A stretch of 64,000 nucleotides of DNA, taken from Mesorhizobium sp. CU3. Its GTDB lineage: Bacteria > Pseudomonadota > Alphaproteobacteria > Rhizobiales > Rhizobiaceae. The stretch lies in NCBI RefSeq assembly GCF_006442965.1, contig NZ_VFWX01000012.1:1-64000 (forward strand). The letters run 5' to 3'. The first letter of the stretch is position 1; every line of letters starts with the position of its first letter. The position numbers and the translations under genes were made by a program. Below are positions 51,836 to 60,495 of the stretch, piece after piece. The notes under the pieces are model-generated. The model saw nothing but the letters and a program-made list of their open reading frames with translations. It had not been told where the DNA came from and searched no databases.

Positions 51836-52079
51836 GCGGGGCGTTGTCGCGTTCCGACGCTGCGATGGGCTCGTGCGCGGCTGGTTGAAGAAATTCGAGA
51901 GAAATCACGTTCTTTCGCAACTCGACGGGAGGACCCGCCAAGCGGACCTCCTTTTTCGCAAATTATCTACGCCTTCTCTCTTGCAAGAAAGCATTGGCGT
52001 TCACATTTGACGCCAGGACTTCGGCAGAGAAGTCCAAATTTGTATTATTCAAATTATTGGCGAGAGGAATATCCAAAAA

Positions 52080-53159
52080 ATGGCGGACTATTTTGAGATC
52101 GATTTTCTTGGCGTTGAAACCAAGAAGAGCGGAGACGCGATCGCGCTGCGGTACGAGAAGGACGGCGCGACCTATATCCATGTCATCGATGGCGGCTACG
52201 TGGACACCGGCAAGTCGTTGCGTGACCACATCCTTGCCCACTACGGAAACCCGACGTTCATCCACCACGTCGTCGCTACCCACAATGATGGCGACCACGC
52301 CCGCGGCCTCGTGGAGATCGTCGAGCACTTCGATGTCGGCGTGCTTTGGATGAACCGGCCTTGGATCTATGCTGCGGAGATCATCGACCGGTTTGAGACG
52401 TACAATGACGTCGACCGGCTCCGCTCCAATCTGCGCTCGGCGCACGCGAACCTGGCAGCGCTGGAGGAAATCGCAGAAAGGAAGGGCATCGAGATCCGCG
52501 AGGCGTTTCAGGGGGCTGCAATCGGTGCGTTCCGCGTGATGGCGCCGACGCGTGGCCGGTTCCTGGACCTTGTGGTTACCTCTGACAAGACGCCGGAAGC
52601 CAAGACCGAAACGTCGGCCTTCGACGGGTTCCTGACCACGTTGGTGGAAAAAGCCAAGAGCGCGGTGGCCTACATCCGGGCGGCTTGGGGCGCCGAGGCG
52701 TTCCCTGCCGAGGATACCAGCAACGAGAACGAGATGAGCGTCGTGCAGTACGCGAACCTGTGCGGTAAGAAGATCCTTCTGACCGCCGACACCGGGCGGG
52801 ATGGGCTGGCGGAAGTCATCGCCTATGCGCCCTCTGCGAGCCTTCAGCTTCCCGGCATCGACCGCTTCCAGGTGCCGCACCATGGCGGCCGCCGCAACCT
52901 GACGACAGAACTGCTGAATTCGATGCTCGGAGAGCCGTTGGACAGCAAGCCTCAACAGGGTCACTTCACGGCGGTCATCAGCTCCGCAAAGGAAGACGAA
53001 GACCATCCGCGCAAGGTGGTGATGCGCGCAATGATCCATCGAGGCGCCAATTTGCACATGACGGAAGGGGTGAGCTTCCGGACATCATGGAATGCTCCGT
53101 CCCGGGAGGGGTGGAGCCCCGCGAGGCCGGCTACCTATCCTGAGGAATATGAGGTATAG
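52080..53159 (+). CDS. ComEC-like metallo-beta-lactamase-fold protein (MBL1)
   Basis: A 359-residue MBL-fold protein of the ComEC/Rec2 branch. Metal motif H68-N-D70-G-D72-H73 (THNDGDH), with Asp in place of the second His as usual for this branch. Later ligands are Asp in LTADTGRDG (near residue 236) and His in VPHHGGRRN (267-268). No signal or membrane segment. First gene of a tight operon: 3 bases to the membrane protein and then 0 bases to a second MBL gene. Likely a cytoplasmic phosphodiesterase/nuclease; substrate unknown. Confidence 0.85.
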   Translation: MADYFEIDFLGVETKKSGDAIALRYEKDGATYIHVIDGGYVDTGKSLRDHILAHYGNPTFIHHVVATHNDGDHARGLVEIVEHFDVGVLWMNRPWIYAAEIIDRFETYNDVDRLRSNLRSAHANLAALEEIAERKGIEIREAFQGAAIGAFRVMAPTRGRFLDLVVTSDKTPEAKTETSAFDGFLTTLVEKAKSAVAYIRAAWGAEAFPAEDTSNENEMSVVQYANLCGKKILLTADTGRDGLAEVIAYAPSASLQLPGIDRFQVPHHGGRRNLTTELLNSMLGEPLDSKPQQGHFTAVISSAKEDEDHPRKVVMRAMIHRGANLHMTEGVSFRTSWNAPSREGWSPARPATYPEEYEV

Positions 53160-53162
53160 GCC

Positions 53163-53999
53163 ATGGCGATCCCTTTGACCACCGATATCGCCCAAATGTT
53201 CGACGGCTATGGCCGGCAGGCCCGGCTGTTTCCAGGCTTGCTAACGATCTTTCCGCCCTTGCTAGCGGTCTTTGCCTGGTTCCCCTGGCTGCTTCTGTCC
53301 AGCATCGGCGCAACGCTGCTGACGGTGGCCACCTCGTGCGGCCTCCTCTACGCGCTTGGATCCTATGCCCGCACCAAGGGGCGGCGCATCGAGCCCGGCC
53401 TGCGAAAGGCATGGGGAGGGTGGCCGACGACCATCATCCTGCGCCACCGCGACAGCCATCTCGATCGGCACACGCGCCAGCGTTACCACAGCTTCTTGAG
53501 CTCGGCGGTACCGGACTTGCCGGCAATTCCGACGGCCGAACAGGAGGCTGCGGATCCGTCAGGGTCCGATGCGGTCTATGACTCGGCGGTTGTCTGGCTC
53601 AAGGAGATGGCGCGGGGCAAAGACTTCCCGATGGTTCATCGTGAAAATGCGCAATACGGCTTCCGCCGCAACCTGCGTGGCCTGAAATCGGTGGGCATCA
53701 TCATCTGCGGCCTGACACTGGCCGCATCGGCCGGTGCGATCCTCTACAACAATCCGGGGTTTCTCGATCTGCTGCAGAAGCACGACTGGCGCGCGGCGAT
53801 CGGCACAATCGTGCCGCTCGGGCCGGCTGTGCTTTCGGCCATGGCCGTCAATGCGGCGGCAATTGTCATCTGGGTCTTCGTCGTGACCAGGCAATGGGTC
53901 TGGGAGGCCGGGGTGCAGTACGCCACCGCGCTGCTCGCCGCTTGTGACACGATTAGGCTGCGCCGGGCCCAGCCTAACGCTCCGACAGCGGCGGCTTGA
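53163..53999 (+). CDS. Four-helix membrane protein between two MBL genes
   Basis: A 278-residue protein with paired transmembrane segments near residues 23-40 and 43-65, a ~100-residue soluble loop (WGGWPTTIILRHRDSHLDRH, acidic middle), and two more near 180-198 and 215-245. This arrangement resembles effector-like membrane proteins of bacterial defence operons, but I do not recognise the family. It is three bases after MBL1 and its stop is immediately followed by the MBL2 ATG, so all three are one transcript. Confidence 0.72.
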   Translation: MAIPLTTDIAQMFDGYGRQARLFPGLLTIFPPLLAVFAWFPWLLLSSIGATLLTVATSCGLLYALGSYARTKGRRIEPGLRKAWGGWPTTIILRHRDSHLDRHTRQRYHSFLSSAVPDLPAIPTAEQEAADPSGSDAVYDSAVVWLKEMARGKDFPMVHRENAQYGFRRNLRGLKSVGIIICGLTLAASAGAILYNNPGFLDLLQKHDWRAAIGTIVPLGPAVLSAMAVNAAAIVIWVFVVTRQWVWEAGVQYATALLAACDTIRLRRAQPNAPTAAA

Positions 54000-54812
54000 A
54001 TGGATCTCAGGATTTTCGACGTCGAGCACGGTCAGTGCTCGCATCTTGTCACCGATACGGGCCGGCACGTCCTGATCGATGCGGGTCATAATTCGACAAC
54101 GAATTGGCGCCCGTCCACTTACCTGCCCGGCAGGGGCATCCGCCATATAGACAAGCTGATCATATCGAATTTTGACGAGGATCATGCGAGCGACCTGCAC
54201 AATCTGGTGGGGGCTGTCGACATCCGCACTCTGACCAAAAATCCCTCGGTATCTGCGCATAACCTTCGCCGTTTGAAGGAAATTGGCGGGATTGGCCGGG
54301 GCATTGACGCCCTGGCGGATATGATGGCGACTTATACTGGATCGGCCGGCGGCGATGTCGATTACGGCGATTTCAGGCTCCGGTGCTTCTGGAACAACTA
54401 CCCGTCCGAATTTGAAGACGAAAATAACCTGAGCCTGGTCTCCATCATCGAGAGCCACGGTGTCCACATCTGCTTTCCCGGTGACATGGAAGTGGCAGGA
54501 TGGGAGAGGCTGTTGCGGCGGCAAAGCTTTCGGGCAGCCATGCGCGAGGTCGATATCTTAATCGCTTCGCACCATGGCAGGCTTAACGGCTGCAGCGAAC
54601 GCCTGTTTCGGGAGACCGGCCTGTTCCCATATTTTGTTGTGATTTCCGATTGTGGACGGGAATACGCCACCCAGGAGACGCAGCGTTGGTACCGGGAGCG
54701 ATGTCGTGGCATCGATCTGAACGGTCAACGTAGGCGAGTGCTGACCACCCGGAAGGACGGCCGTATACGCGTCCAGACAAGCCCACTGGGGGCGATCGTC
54801 GACGTGTTTTGA
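54000..54812 (+). CDS. Metallo-beta-lactamase-fold protein with altered first ligand (MBL2)
   Basis: A 270-residue MBL-fold protein starting on the base after the previous stop. The metal motif reads S-N57-F-D59-E-D61-H62: the first histidine is replaced by Asn. FPGDMEVAGW and IASHHGRLNG supply the later Asp and His ligands. It is shorter than MBL1. Loss of one ligand could reduce activity or change metal use; it might be a regulatory partner of MBL1. Converges with the DUF2130 gene across a 245-base gap with no recognisable feature. Confidence 0.82.
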   Translation: MDLRIFDVEHGQCSHLVTDTGRHVLIDAGHNSTTNWRPSTYLPGRGIRHIDKLIISNFDEDHASDLHNLVGAVDIRTLTKNPSVSAHNLRRLKEIGGIGRGIDALADMMATYTGSAGGDVDYGDFRLRCFWNNYPSEFEDENNLSLVSIIESHGVHICFPGDMEVAGWERLLRRQSFRAAMREVDILIASHHGRLNGCSERLFRETGLFPYFVVISDCGREYATQETQRWYRERCRGIDLNGQRRRVLTTRKDGRIRVQTSPLGAIVDVF

Positions 54813-55057
54813 AGCAACTGAAAGCCAGTACCTCCTATCGACTTTGGTCAGGTCCTAAAACCTCCGTTGCGCTCTGTTTCCATTTCAGTTTGGACGAATG
54901 GCCCGTGGTGCACCTGCACGCCACCTCCATTGCACAAACTTTGGCCGCGGCAATTCCTGCCTAATCGGGGATGAGAATGCCCGACAGAGTTGCCAGCGAG
55001 ATTTTGGTCTCGCAAGACTGCACGAGGCACAGTCTGCTCAGCGGAAGTGACCTAAAT

Positions 55058-56350
55058 TCATTTGCCGACGTTTGGCCCTTCGACGGCAAGAATTTCGAGG
55101 CCTTCGATCTCCTGCATTACTTTGCCCGCAATCCCTTGTAGGTCGCCGTACATGCCGACAGTCGACTCGATCACACCCTGGATCTGTGCTTCCCGCTTGG
55201 CCCACCCGCGGATGGTGTTTTTGCGCTCCTTGGCGAGGTCGTCCTGCATGTCGGAGAATTTCTCGACGATGGCCTCGATTCGCTGGCGGAAACGGGGCCC
55301 AGTCAGATATCCATAGACCAACTCCATCTTGGAGGCCTGTCCGACCTGAACAAGGCGAGAGTTCGCCAATTCGATCAGGGATTGCCGCAACATCACTGCG
55401 ATCGGCACCGCACAGCGCGGGTGGGCAACGTACACACCCTCGACCAGGTCAAACGTCTCCACGCCAGCCGGTAATGCCTCGGAGATCAGCAGGGCAATGT
55501 CCGCCTTTGCGCTGCGCTGATCCGCGCGCAGCTTGGCCAACCAGCCTGCGCTCCAGTTCTTGGTACGCTTCGATTCCCATAAAATGGCGCCACACTGCTG
55601 GCCGGCAGGGCCGACGATCCGTTGCAACACGTCGCCGCCATATTCACCTTTGGCAACCGGTTCGATGACGTCGACCGGGAACCTGCTGGCGATCAGCGAC
55701 TCGAGCTCAAGCTCGAGCACCTCGCCCTGAAGCTGCTGCGAACCCTGCTCGGCCTTGCGCTTCAGCTCCTCAATCTGCCGCTGCATACCAGCGATCTGCT
55801 CCTCCTTTTCGGCCACCTTCATCCGGAGCCCCTCTTCTGCTTCCGCTTTGGCCTTGGCGCGGACGAGAGCTAGCCCCTCCTGGACCTTCTTTTCGACCGT
55901 CAGATCCAGTTCGCGCTTTTCGTCGTCGAGGGCACGTTGCTGCTTAAGGAACTCGGCCTGCTGTCGCTGAGCCAGCGCCAGCTTTTCACTACGAGCCTGA
56001 AGCGTCACCTCGAGGTCGGCGAGCTTCCGGTCCCGCTCCTGGAGGTCCGCCGCCACCAACTGCTTCGCCTTGCGGGCTTCGTCAGCCTCGATCCGAGCCC
56101 GTTCCGCCGTGAACTTCTCGGCAACCTTGCCGTCGATGTTTGCCATCGCGGCATCAATCTCCGCTCGCTGTCGCTTGAGGTCTTGTTCCTTGGCCGTCAT
56201 CGCGGCGTTGGCTTGGGTCAGCCTCCGTTCGTAGTCTTCCTTCGTCGCTGCAATCAACGGTGCGGCGAGTGACTCGTTCAGCTTGATGTTGGTTTTGCAG
56301 CTGGGGCAGCTGATTGTCGGTTCGTTGAAAATCCTAGGCTGTTCGGTCAT
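55058..56350 (-). CDS. DUF2130 protein: zinc ribbon, coiled coil and nuclease-like domain
   Basis: A 430-residue DUF2130 protein. C15-x2-C18 (SCPSCKTN) is half of an N-terminal zinc ribbon. Residues ~35-210 form a long coiled coil rich in Glu, Arg and Gln. The C-terminal domain has VDVIEPVAKGEYGGDVLQ and WE259-S-K261, a plausible PD-(D/E)xK nuclease core. The ATG at 56350 is used; a TTG lies five codons earlier. It is 179 bases after the E2-E1-JAB gene on the same strand and may be its effector, although DUF2130 also occurs alone elsewhere. Confidence 0.82.
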   Translation of the reverse strand: MTEQPRIFNEPTISCPSCKTNIKLNESLAAPLIAATKEDYERRLTQANAAMTAKEQDLKRQRAEIDAAMANIDGKVAEKFTAERARIEADEARKAKQLVAADLQERDRKLADLEVTLQARSEKLALAQRQQAEFLKQQRALDDEKRELDLTVEKKVQEGLALVRAKAKAEAEEGLRMKVAEKEEQIAGMQRQIEELKRKAEQGSQQLQGEVLELELESLIASRFPVDVIEPVAKGEYGGDVLQRIVGPAGQQCGAILWESKRTKNWSAGWLAKLRADQRSAKADIALLISEALPAGVETFDLVEGVYVAHPRCAVPIAVMLRQSLIELANSRLVQVGQASKMELVYGYLTGPRFRQRIEAIVEKFSDMQDDLAKERKNTIRGWAKREAQIQGVIESTVGMYGDLQGIAGKVMQEIEGLEILAVEGPNVGK

Positions 56351-56529
56351 TGCCGCCCCTTCCAAAAGGAATCTGTTTGGGCGGTTATCTTACATCGGAA
56401 CGGTATAGATCGAAAGAACATAAAGTGAACAGGCTTATTATCCCCTGGTCACATTGACGCCGCGCCCATCAAAGCAGGCGCCGCGCATACGAAGGTCGTG
56501 CACTCGTATGTGAGAACATCGGCAGAGCT

Positions 56530-58776
56530 CTATCCGGGATCTGCAATCGCGAGAAACTGGCTCGGAGTTGCAATGAGCAGAACCGAGGGTGGCGGCCTAA
56601 CCTGTGCCAGGTCGGCCGCGGTCTTCCAGTCCAGGGCGGACGGTCCCTGTTCAGCCAAGTGACTGTGCCAGGTTCCGACGTCGAGAAGAGCGCCGCCGCT
56701 CTCCCGGTTCCGGTCCAGGATTTTGTCATGAAGCCCCTGCGTCCCTAGAACAAACAGGGTAGGGGAGCGCGTGCTGTCTTCCGGCGCGTCGATAACATCG
56801 ACCACGGTGATGGTCTGGGTTCGCGAGCAACAGGTTCCGATCAGAACACCGCCGGTCTCGACGCCGGGATAAGCAGCGATATCCGCCCTGATCTTGGCTT
56901 TGGCCGAGGGCGAAAGCCGCAAGTGCCATCCTAGCTTTTCAACCCCGACCTCTACAAACGGTGGCACGATCACCCGTCGGACCGTCGTGGATACCCCCTC
57001 GGCATCGCGGTTGAACACCAAAAGCTCGCCGTTCTCCACCGTCGAGCTCATCAGACGCATTACCTGTTCGACGGCCAGCCCAGTCATCGCCGACAATCTG
57101 GCGTCAGTCATCGGCATGGTCAGTGTTCCACAACCCTCGCCGATCTGGATATTGCTGAGACCGAACTCCGGATCGAATAGAAGTGTGCGTTCACGAGGCG
57201 TAACGTCGGCGTAGAGGTGGACGACTAGGTCGTCCAGCGATGGGTTACGCGCGGGACCTTCCCACAGAACGAAGGCGCCTTCGCCCCTGCCGAAAAGCGC
57301 GATCTCGCCGATTCTTACTGACAGGTCGTCGTAGGAAATAGACGACAGGGCACTGCGGACGAGTAGCGACGCTGTCGTATTCAACAACACCTTAGTGTCC
57401 GGCGGCGCGATCACTTTAAGCTGGTCGGGATCGCGGATACCGTCAACGACGTCCCCATCAAAGATCGTAGGCGTTAGGCCCAGTGGCTTGAGTTCATCTA
57501 CCAACTCTTGCGCCTTGCCCTGTCCAATGCCATCGCGCACCAGCGCGTGCCGGGCCATGTTGTGGGGCTGGAGAAGCCTTGCGTCGGATAACGCGGTAAC
57601 CTTTGCTCCGGCCCTCGCGAGATGAAGCGTCGTCTTTGAGCCGACACTACCACAACCAACAATCGCCACAGGCGCAAGGTTCGGGGCACCGGATACCTCT
57701 CGCAGCAGCGACGGCGTCGGCTTCTCGAGTGGTCGGAGCGGCACCACCGCCTTTCCGGCAGGCCCTTCGAACAATGACCTGCGCCCAGGGAGCGCCGCAA
57801 TCTCAAAAGCATAGGGGATGAGCTCGATCGATGAGTCACGATCCATCATCCGAAACGGCCGTCGAACGCAAAGGACCACGCCCACCGGGCCGAGAAATGC
57901 GGTATTCCGACCTCTCCACCGAGTCGCAAGCCGCTGGAGGAACGTGTCGAAGCTGGCCTCCACGCCGCATTCCTTAGCCCGGGCGGACAACTCGTCCAAG
58001 TTCTCGACGGTGTCCGGCAGGAAATTGGCGTTCACGGTCTTTTCGTCCGGCCAGAAAACACCGGTGACGGTCGTTCCAATGGTGAAGCCGCTCTCGTGCA
58101 CCCTGGAATTGAACGGGAAAGCCTTGAAGTTGCCAACGAGAGCCGACAATTCGTTGTCGGGTTCGAGCCAAACGTCTTTGCCGGCACCAAAAACACCAGA
58201 CCGGCCGGCCAAAAAGCGGGTCGACAAGACGACCGAACCAGTGCCTTTGCTAACCTGGCTCCGAACGTAGGAAGTGTCGAACACCATCCAATCCGGCAGT
58301 TGGCCTCGCAAAGGTGGTTCCCAGCCCTGCTGAGCCGACATGAGTGTTCCCTGGGCTGCCTTGACCAGCCAAACGCACATTTGTTCGATGATGAAGGCGA
58401 CCCCCAATTCCAGCATGCCGTGCTGGTTGAAGAACTCGTCCAGCGAGCCGTCAATCAGACAGGGCACTGGTGGTCGCCGAATCGAGCCGGGTGTCAAATG
58501 CGGGAGATCACGGGGAAAATCGTCGCGTAGATAGAAGCGAGGGCTACGCCGCGGATAATCGGACGATAGGAGCACTTCGACGCGCTCGACCTTCCGCACT
58601 CCGTTGGGGCTCTGGCCCCGTGTCCGGAACACGAAGGGCATGTTCACGTCAAGATTAAGGGCGATCCGTGCCTCGACTTCGGTCACACTCGCGAGATCGG
58701 CGGACCTCACGTTCGGGTGCTCGTGAGCGACACGCAGAAAATGTTCCGCGTGTCGCTGCATGTCAGCCAAGGCCAT
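56530..58776 (-). CDS. E2-E1-JAB fusion: self-contained ubiquitin-like conjugation enzyme
   Basis: A 748-residue protein with three ubiquitin-pathway modules. Residues ~1-155 resemble an E2: the expected YPRRSPRFYL strand and a candidate catalytic Cys106 in RPPVPCLIDG. Residues ~360-600 are a ThiF/E1 adenylation domain with nucleotide loop GCGSVGS (374-380), NMARH with Arg409, and a candidate E1 cysteine, Cys549 (EGCGTLTMP). Residues ~610-748 are a JAB/JAMM peptidase: E640, H704-x-H706, S713, D716. Its ATG overlaps the MBL3 stop (TGATG), so translation is coupled. In CBASS Cap2/Cap3 and Bil systems these activities attach and remove a small partner protein; here one chain has all of them. Confidence 0.88.
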   Translation of the reverse strand: MALADMQRHAEHFLRVAHEHPNVRSADLASVTEVEARIALNLDVNMPFVFRTRGQSPNGVRKVERVEVLLSSDYPRRSPRFYLRDDFPRDLPHLTPGSIRRPPVPCLIDGSLDEFFNQHGMLELGVAFIIEQMCVWLVKAAQGTLMSAQQGWEPPLRGQLPDWMVFDTSYVRSQVSKGTGSVVLSTRFLAGRSGVFGAGKDVWLEPDNELSALVGNFKAFPFNSRVHESGFTIGTTVTGVFWPDEKTVNANFLPDTVENLDELSARAKECGVEASFDTFLQRLATRWRGRNTAFLGPVGVVLCVRRPFRMMDRDSSIELIPYAFEIAALPGRRSLFEGPAGKAVVPLRPLEKPTPSLLREVSGAPNLAPVAIVGCGSVGSKTTLHLARAGAKVTALSDARLLQPHNMARHALVRDGIGQGKAQELVDELKPLGLTPTIFDGDVVDGIRDPDQLKVIAPPDTKVLLNTTASLLVRSALSSISYDDLSVRIGEIALFGRGEGAFVLWEGPARNPSLDDLVVHLYADVTPRERTLLFDPEFGLSNIQIGEGCGTLTMPMTDARLSAMTGLAVEQVMRLMSSTVENGELLVFNRDAEGVSTTVRRVIVPPFVEVGVEKLGWHLRLSPSAKAKIRADIAAYPGVETGGVLIGTCCSRTQTITVVDVIDAPEDSTRSPTLFVLGTQGLHDKILDRNRESGGALLDVGTWHSHLAEQGPSALDWKTAADLAQVRPPPSVLLIATPSQFLAIADPG

Positions 58777-59954
58777 CAGCCATGCGCCCGGGCAGTGGTG
58801 GTGACGGTAGTGACGCCGGCGATCGCCGCCGCCTTCGCGGCACCCAACATCTGTTTCTTGGAAATTCCGGTGCTGGCGATAGTCAGTTCGAGGGGGCGGT
58901 CGTTGGCGTTCGTGTACTCGGACGTGCAGATGAAGCGGTCATCATCGCCATCGACGATCGACACGTATTCTCGCTTCGCGCGCTCGTGCGGCGGGTTGTC
59001 GTCGTCCTTCTTGATCGGCTTGCAGCTGGCCACGATCACGGCACCTTCGCGGGTCTGCGAAAGGGCCTTGCGCGCGTCCTCTGAGACCTCGGCATCTTCG
59101 CCATAGATCGACCAGCGATCATGGCTGAGGGTGCGCCAGCTGCAGTGGTGTGGTGTTTCCATCACGTCGAAACTGAACCAATCGGGATGGTTCTCGCCGT
59201 TCTTCTGCCAAAGGAGTTCCCAGATGCTCACATCGGCGTCGCCGCCCGTGAGGAACCGGCATTTGTCCGAGTAGCCGTCAGCGGCGATCGAGAACCGTAG
59301 GATCACACTCGAATTGTTGCGCTCAAGCGTTTCGATGAGCTCCTGATCCTCGGAGTCGACGTATCCGGGCGCAAGCAACCTCGCCTCAAAAGCTCCCGCG
59401 ATGACGCGGTCGGCGGCATAGATCATGCCGTCCTGCTTGATGAGGATGCCCTGAATGTCGTCAGTCTTTCCGTCCTTGTCCTCGCCAAGGACGAGGATGC
59501 GATCACCCGGCCCGGTCCCGAACGCGCCACCGTCTTTGTAAAGCTTGACCCGCCGTCTGGCTTCAGTCGCCCAAGCCAGAGCGTCGTCGCAGAGCTTATG
59601 GTTCTTACTGGCCCGGCGGAAGACGATCGGCGAAGACCACATCTCCCGGATTATGATCTTGCCGGAGTCCTTCGGGTAATCACTAGGCGCGCCCAAATGG
59701 AAATGATTGCGCAGTCCAGTGACGTGGTCTTGGTCTGGATGCGAAAGCACGAAGACATCGACATAGGGGCGCCCCTGGTCGTCTTTCTTCAAACGATCCT
59801 TAAGGTCCTTGGCGACGTCGTACGCTTCATCGTCGTCCGGATCATCGGCGGCCCCGCGGATATTGATATCCACAAGAATGTTCTGGCCATTATCGAGCGT
59901 GAGCAAGGCCATGTCCCCGTTATCGACGGGGAAAAATGTTAGATTTGCAGTCAT
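58776..59954 (-). CDS. Metallo-beta-lactamase-fold protein ending in glycine (MBL3)
   Basis: A 392-residue ComEC-like MBL protein with canonical H72-P-D74-Q-D76-H77 (LSHPDQDHVTG), Asp in FLTGGDADVS and His in ETPHHCSW. Beyond the fold is a ~60-residue tail, STGISKKQMLGAAKAAAIAG, then a Thr/Ala-rich stretch ending ARAHG. A C-terminal glycine is what an E1 enzyme would adenylate, and the E2-E1-JAB gene follows with a one-base overlap. The ATG at 59954 is used; ATGs at 59966 and 59984 are possible. It could be the effector, the conjugated substrate, or both. Confidence 0.85.
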   Translation of the reverse strand: MTANLTFFPVDNGDMALLTLDNGQNILVDINIRGAADDPDDDEAYDVAKDLKDRLKKDDQGRPYVDVFVLSHPDQDHVTGLRNHFHLGAPSDYPKDSGKIIIREMWSSPIVFRRASKNHKLCDDALAWATEARRRVKLYKDGGAFGTGPGDRILVLGEDKDGKTDDIQGILIKQDGMIYAADRVIAGAFEARLLAPGYVDSEDQELIETLERNNSSVILRFSIAADGYSDKCRFLTGGDADVSIWELLWQKNGENHPDWFSFDVMETPHHCSWRTLSHDRWSIYGEDAEVSEDARKALSQTREGAVIVASCKPIKKDDDNPPHERAKREYVSIVDGDDDRFICTSEYTNANDRPLELTIASTGISKKQMLGAAKAAAIAGVTTVTTTARAHG

Positions 59955-60495
59955 ATCAGTTCCCATGAAGGCAAGCGTCGGCATCCACGCTCACGCGTGG
60001 TCCAACAACTCGGCGCGCCGGCGCCTTGTCAGTGAAGCCTCTGGGCACTAGACGAACTTGTCAGGGATCGTTCTGGTGGTCTGTCGGGGCCCCGTGCGGC
60101 GCCAGCTGAGCCACAGGAACGAACAAACGAAAGGCAGGCGATGAGAATCATCGTCTGCCTTTTTTATAGGCGTTTTCGCCCGAAAAAGCAACTACCTCTG
60201 CGGCGTGCGAACACCTAAAATAATGATTTTCTGTGGATTGTCAATTCGGTCTTGACAGGAAATTCACGACAAAACGTCGCAGCCCATGTCTAGGACCTTA
60301 TTCCTCTTATGTAAGAACCTGAGCTATTGCTTTCAAGACACCGGTCAGAGCAGGCGAAACGTGACCCGCGCGGCCCAGGGAAGTGTTGTCGGCAATGTTG
60401 TTTGCAGCTTTTTATGGGACGGCTCTTAATGTACAATTGAGCGGTGGGCCGATGCTTCAGCTTGAAGAGTAGAGCGGGTGTTCTTGGAGGAGGGG
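59955..60495. other. 541-base intergenic region with terminator hairpin
   Basis: Holds the promoter region of the MBL3 operon (minus strand) and, at 60132-60165, a strong terminator. No protein-like frame is visible before the nuclease gene. The sequence upstream of the terminator on the plus strand (~60050-60130) could be a small RNA gene, because no protein gene ends there. Confidence 0.45.
60132..60165 (+). terminator. Strong intrinsic terminator
   Basis: A 13-bp stem (60132-60144 with 60148-60160, one G-U pair), a 3-base loop and six Ts (60160-60165). Also A-rich on its other side, so it can terminate in both directions. The transcript it ends on the plus strand is not identified. Confidence 0.8.

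Noticed and set aside
53559..54524. 321-residue minus-strand frame
   Set aside because: Antisense to the membrane-protein/MBL2 genes, which form a tight operon with motifs.
56530..59954. Calling the E2-E1-JAB unit a type II CBASS
   Set aside because: CBASS needs a CD-NTase with its nucleotidyltransferase motif; none is seen among the neighbours, and E2-E1 and JAB are normally separate proteins.
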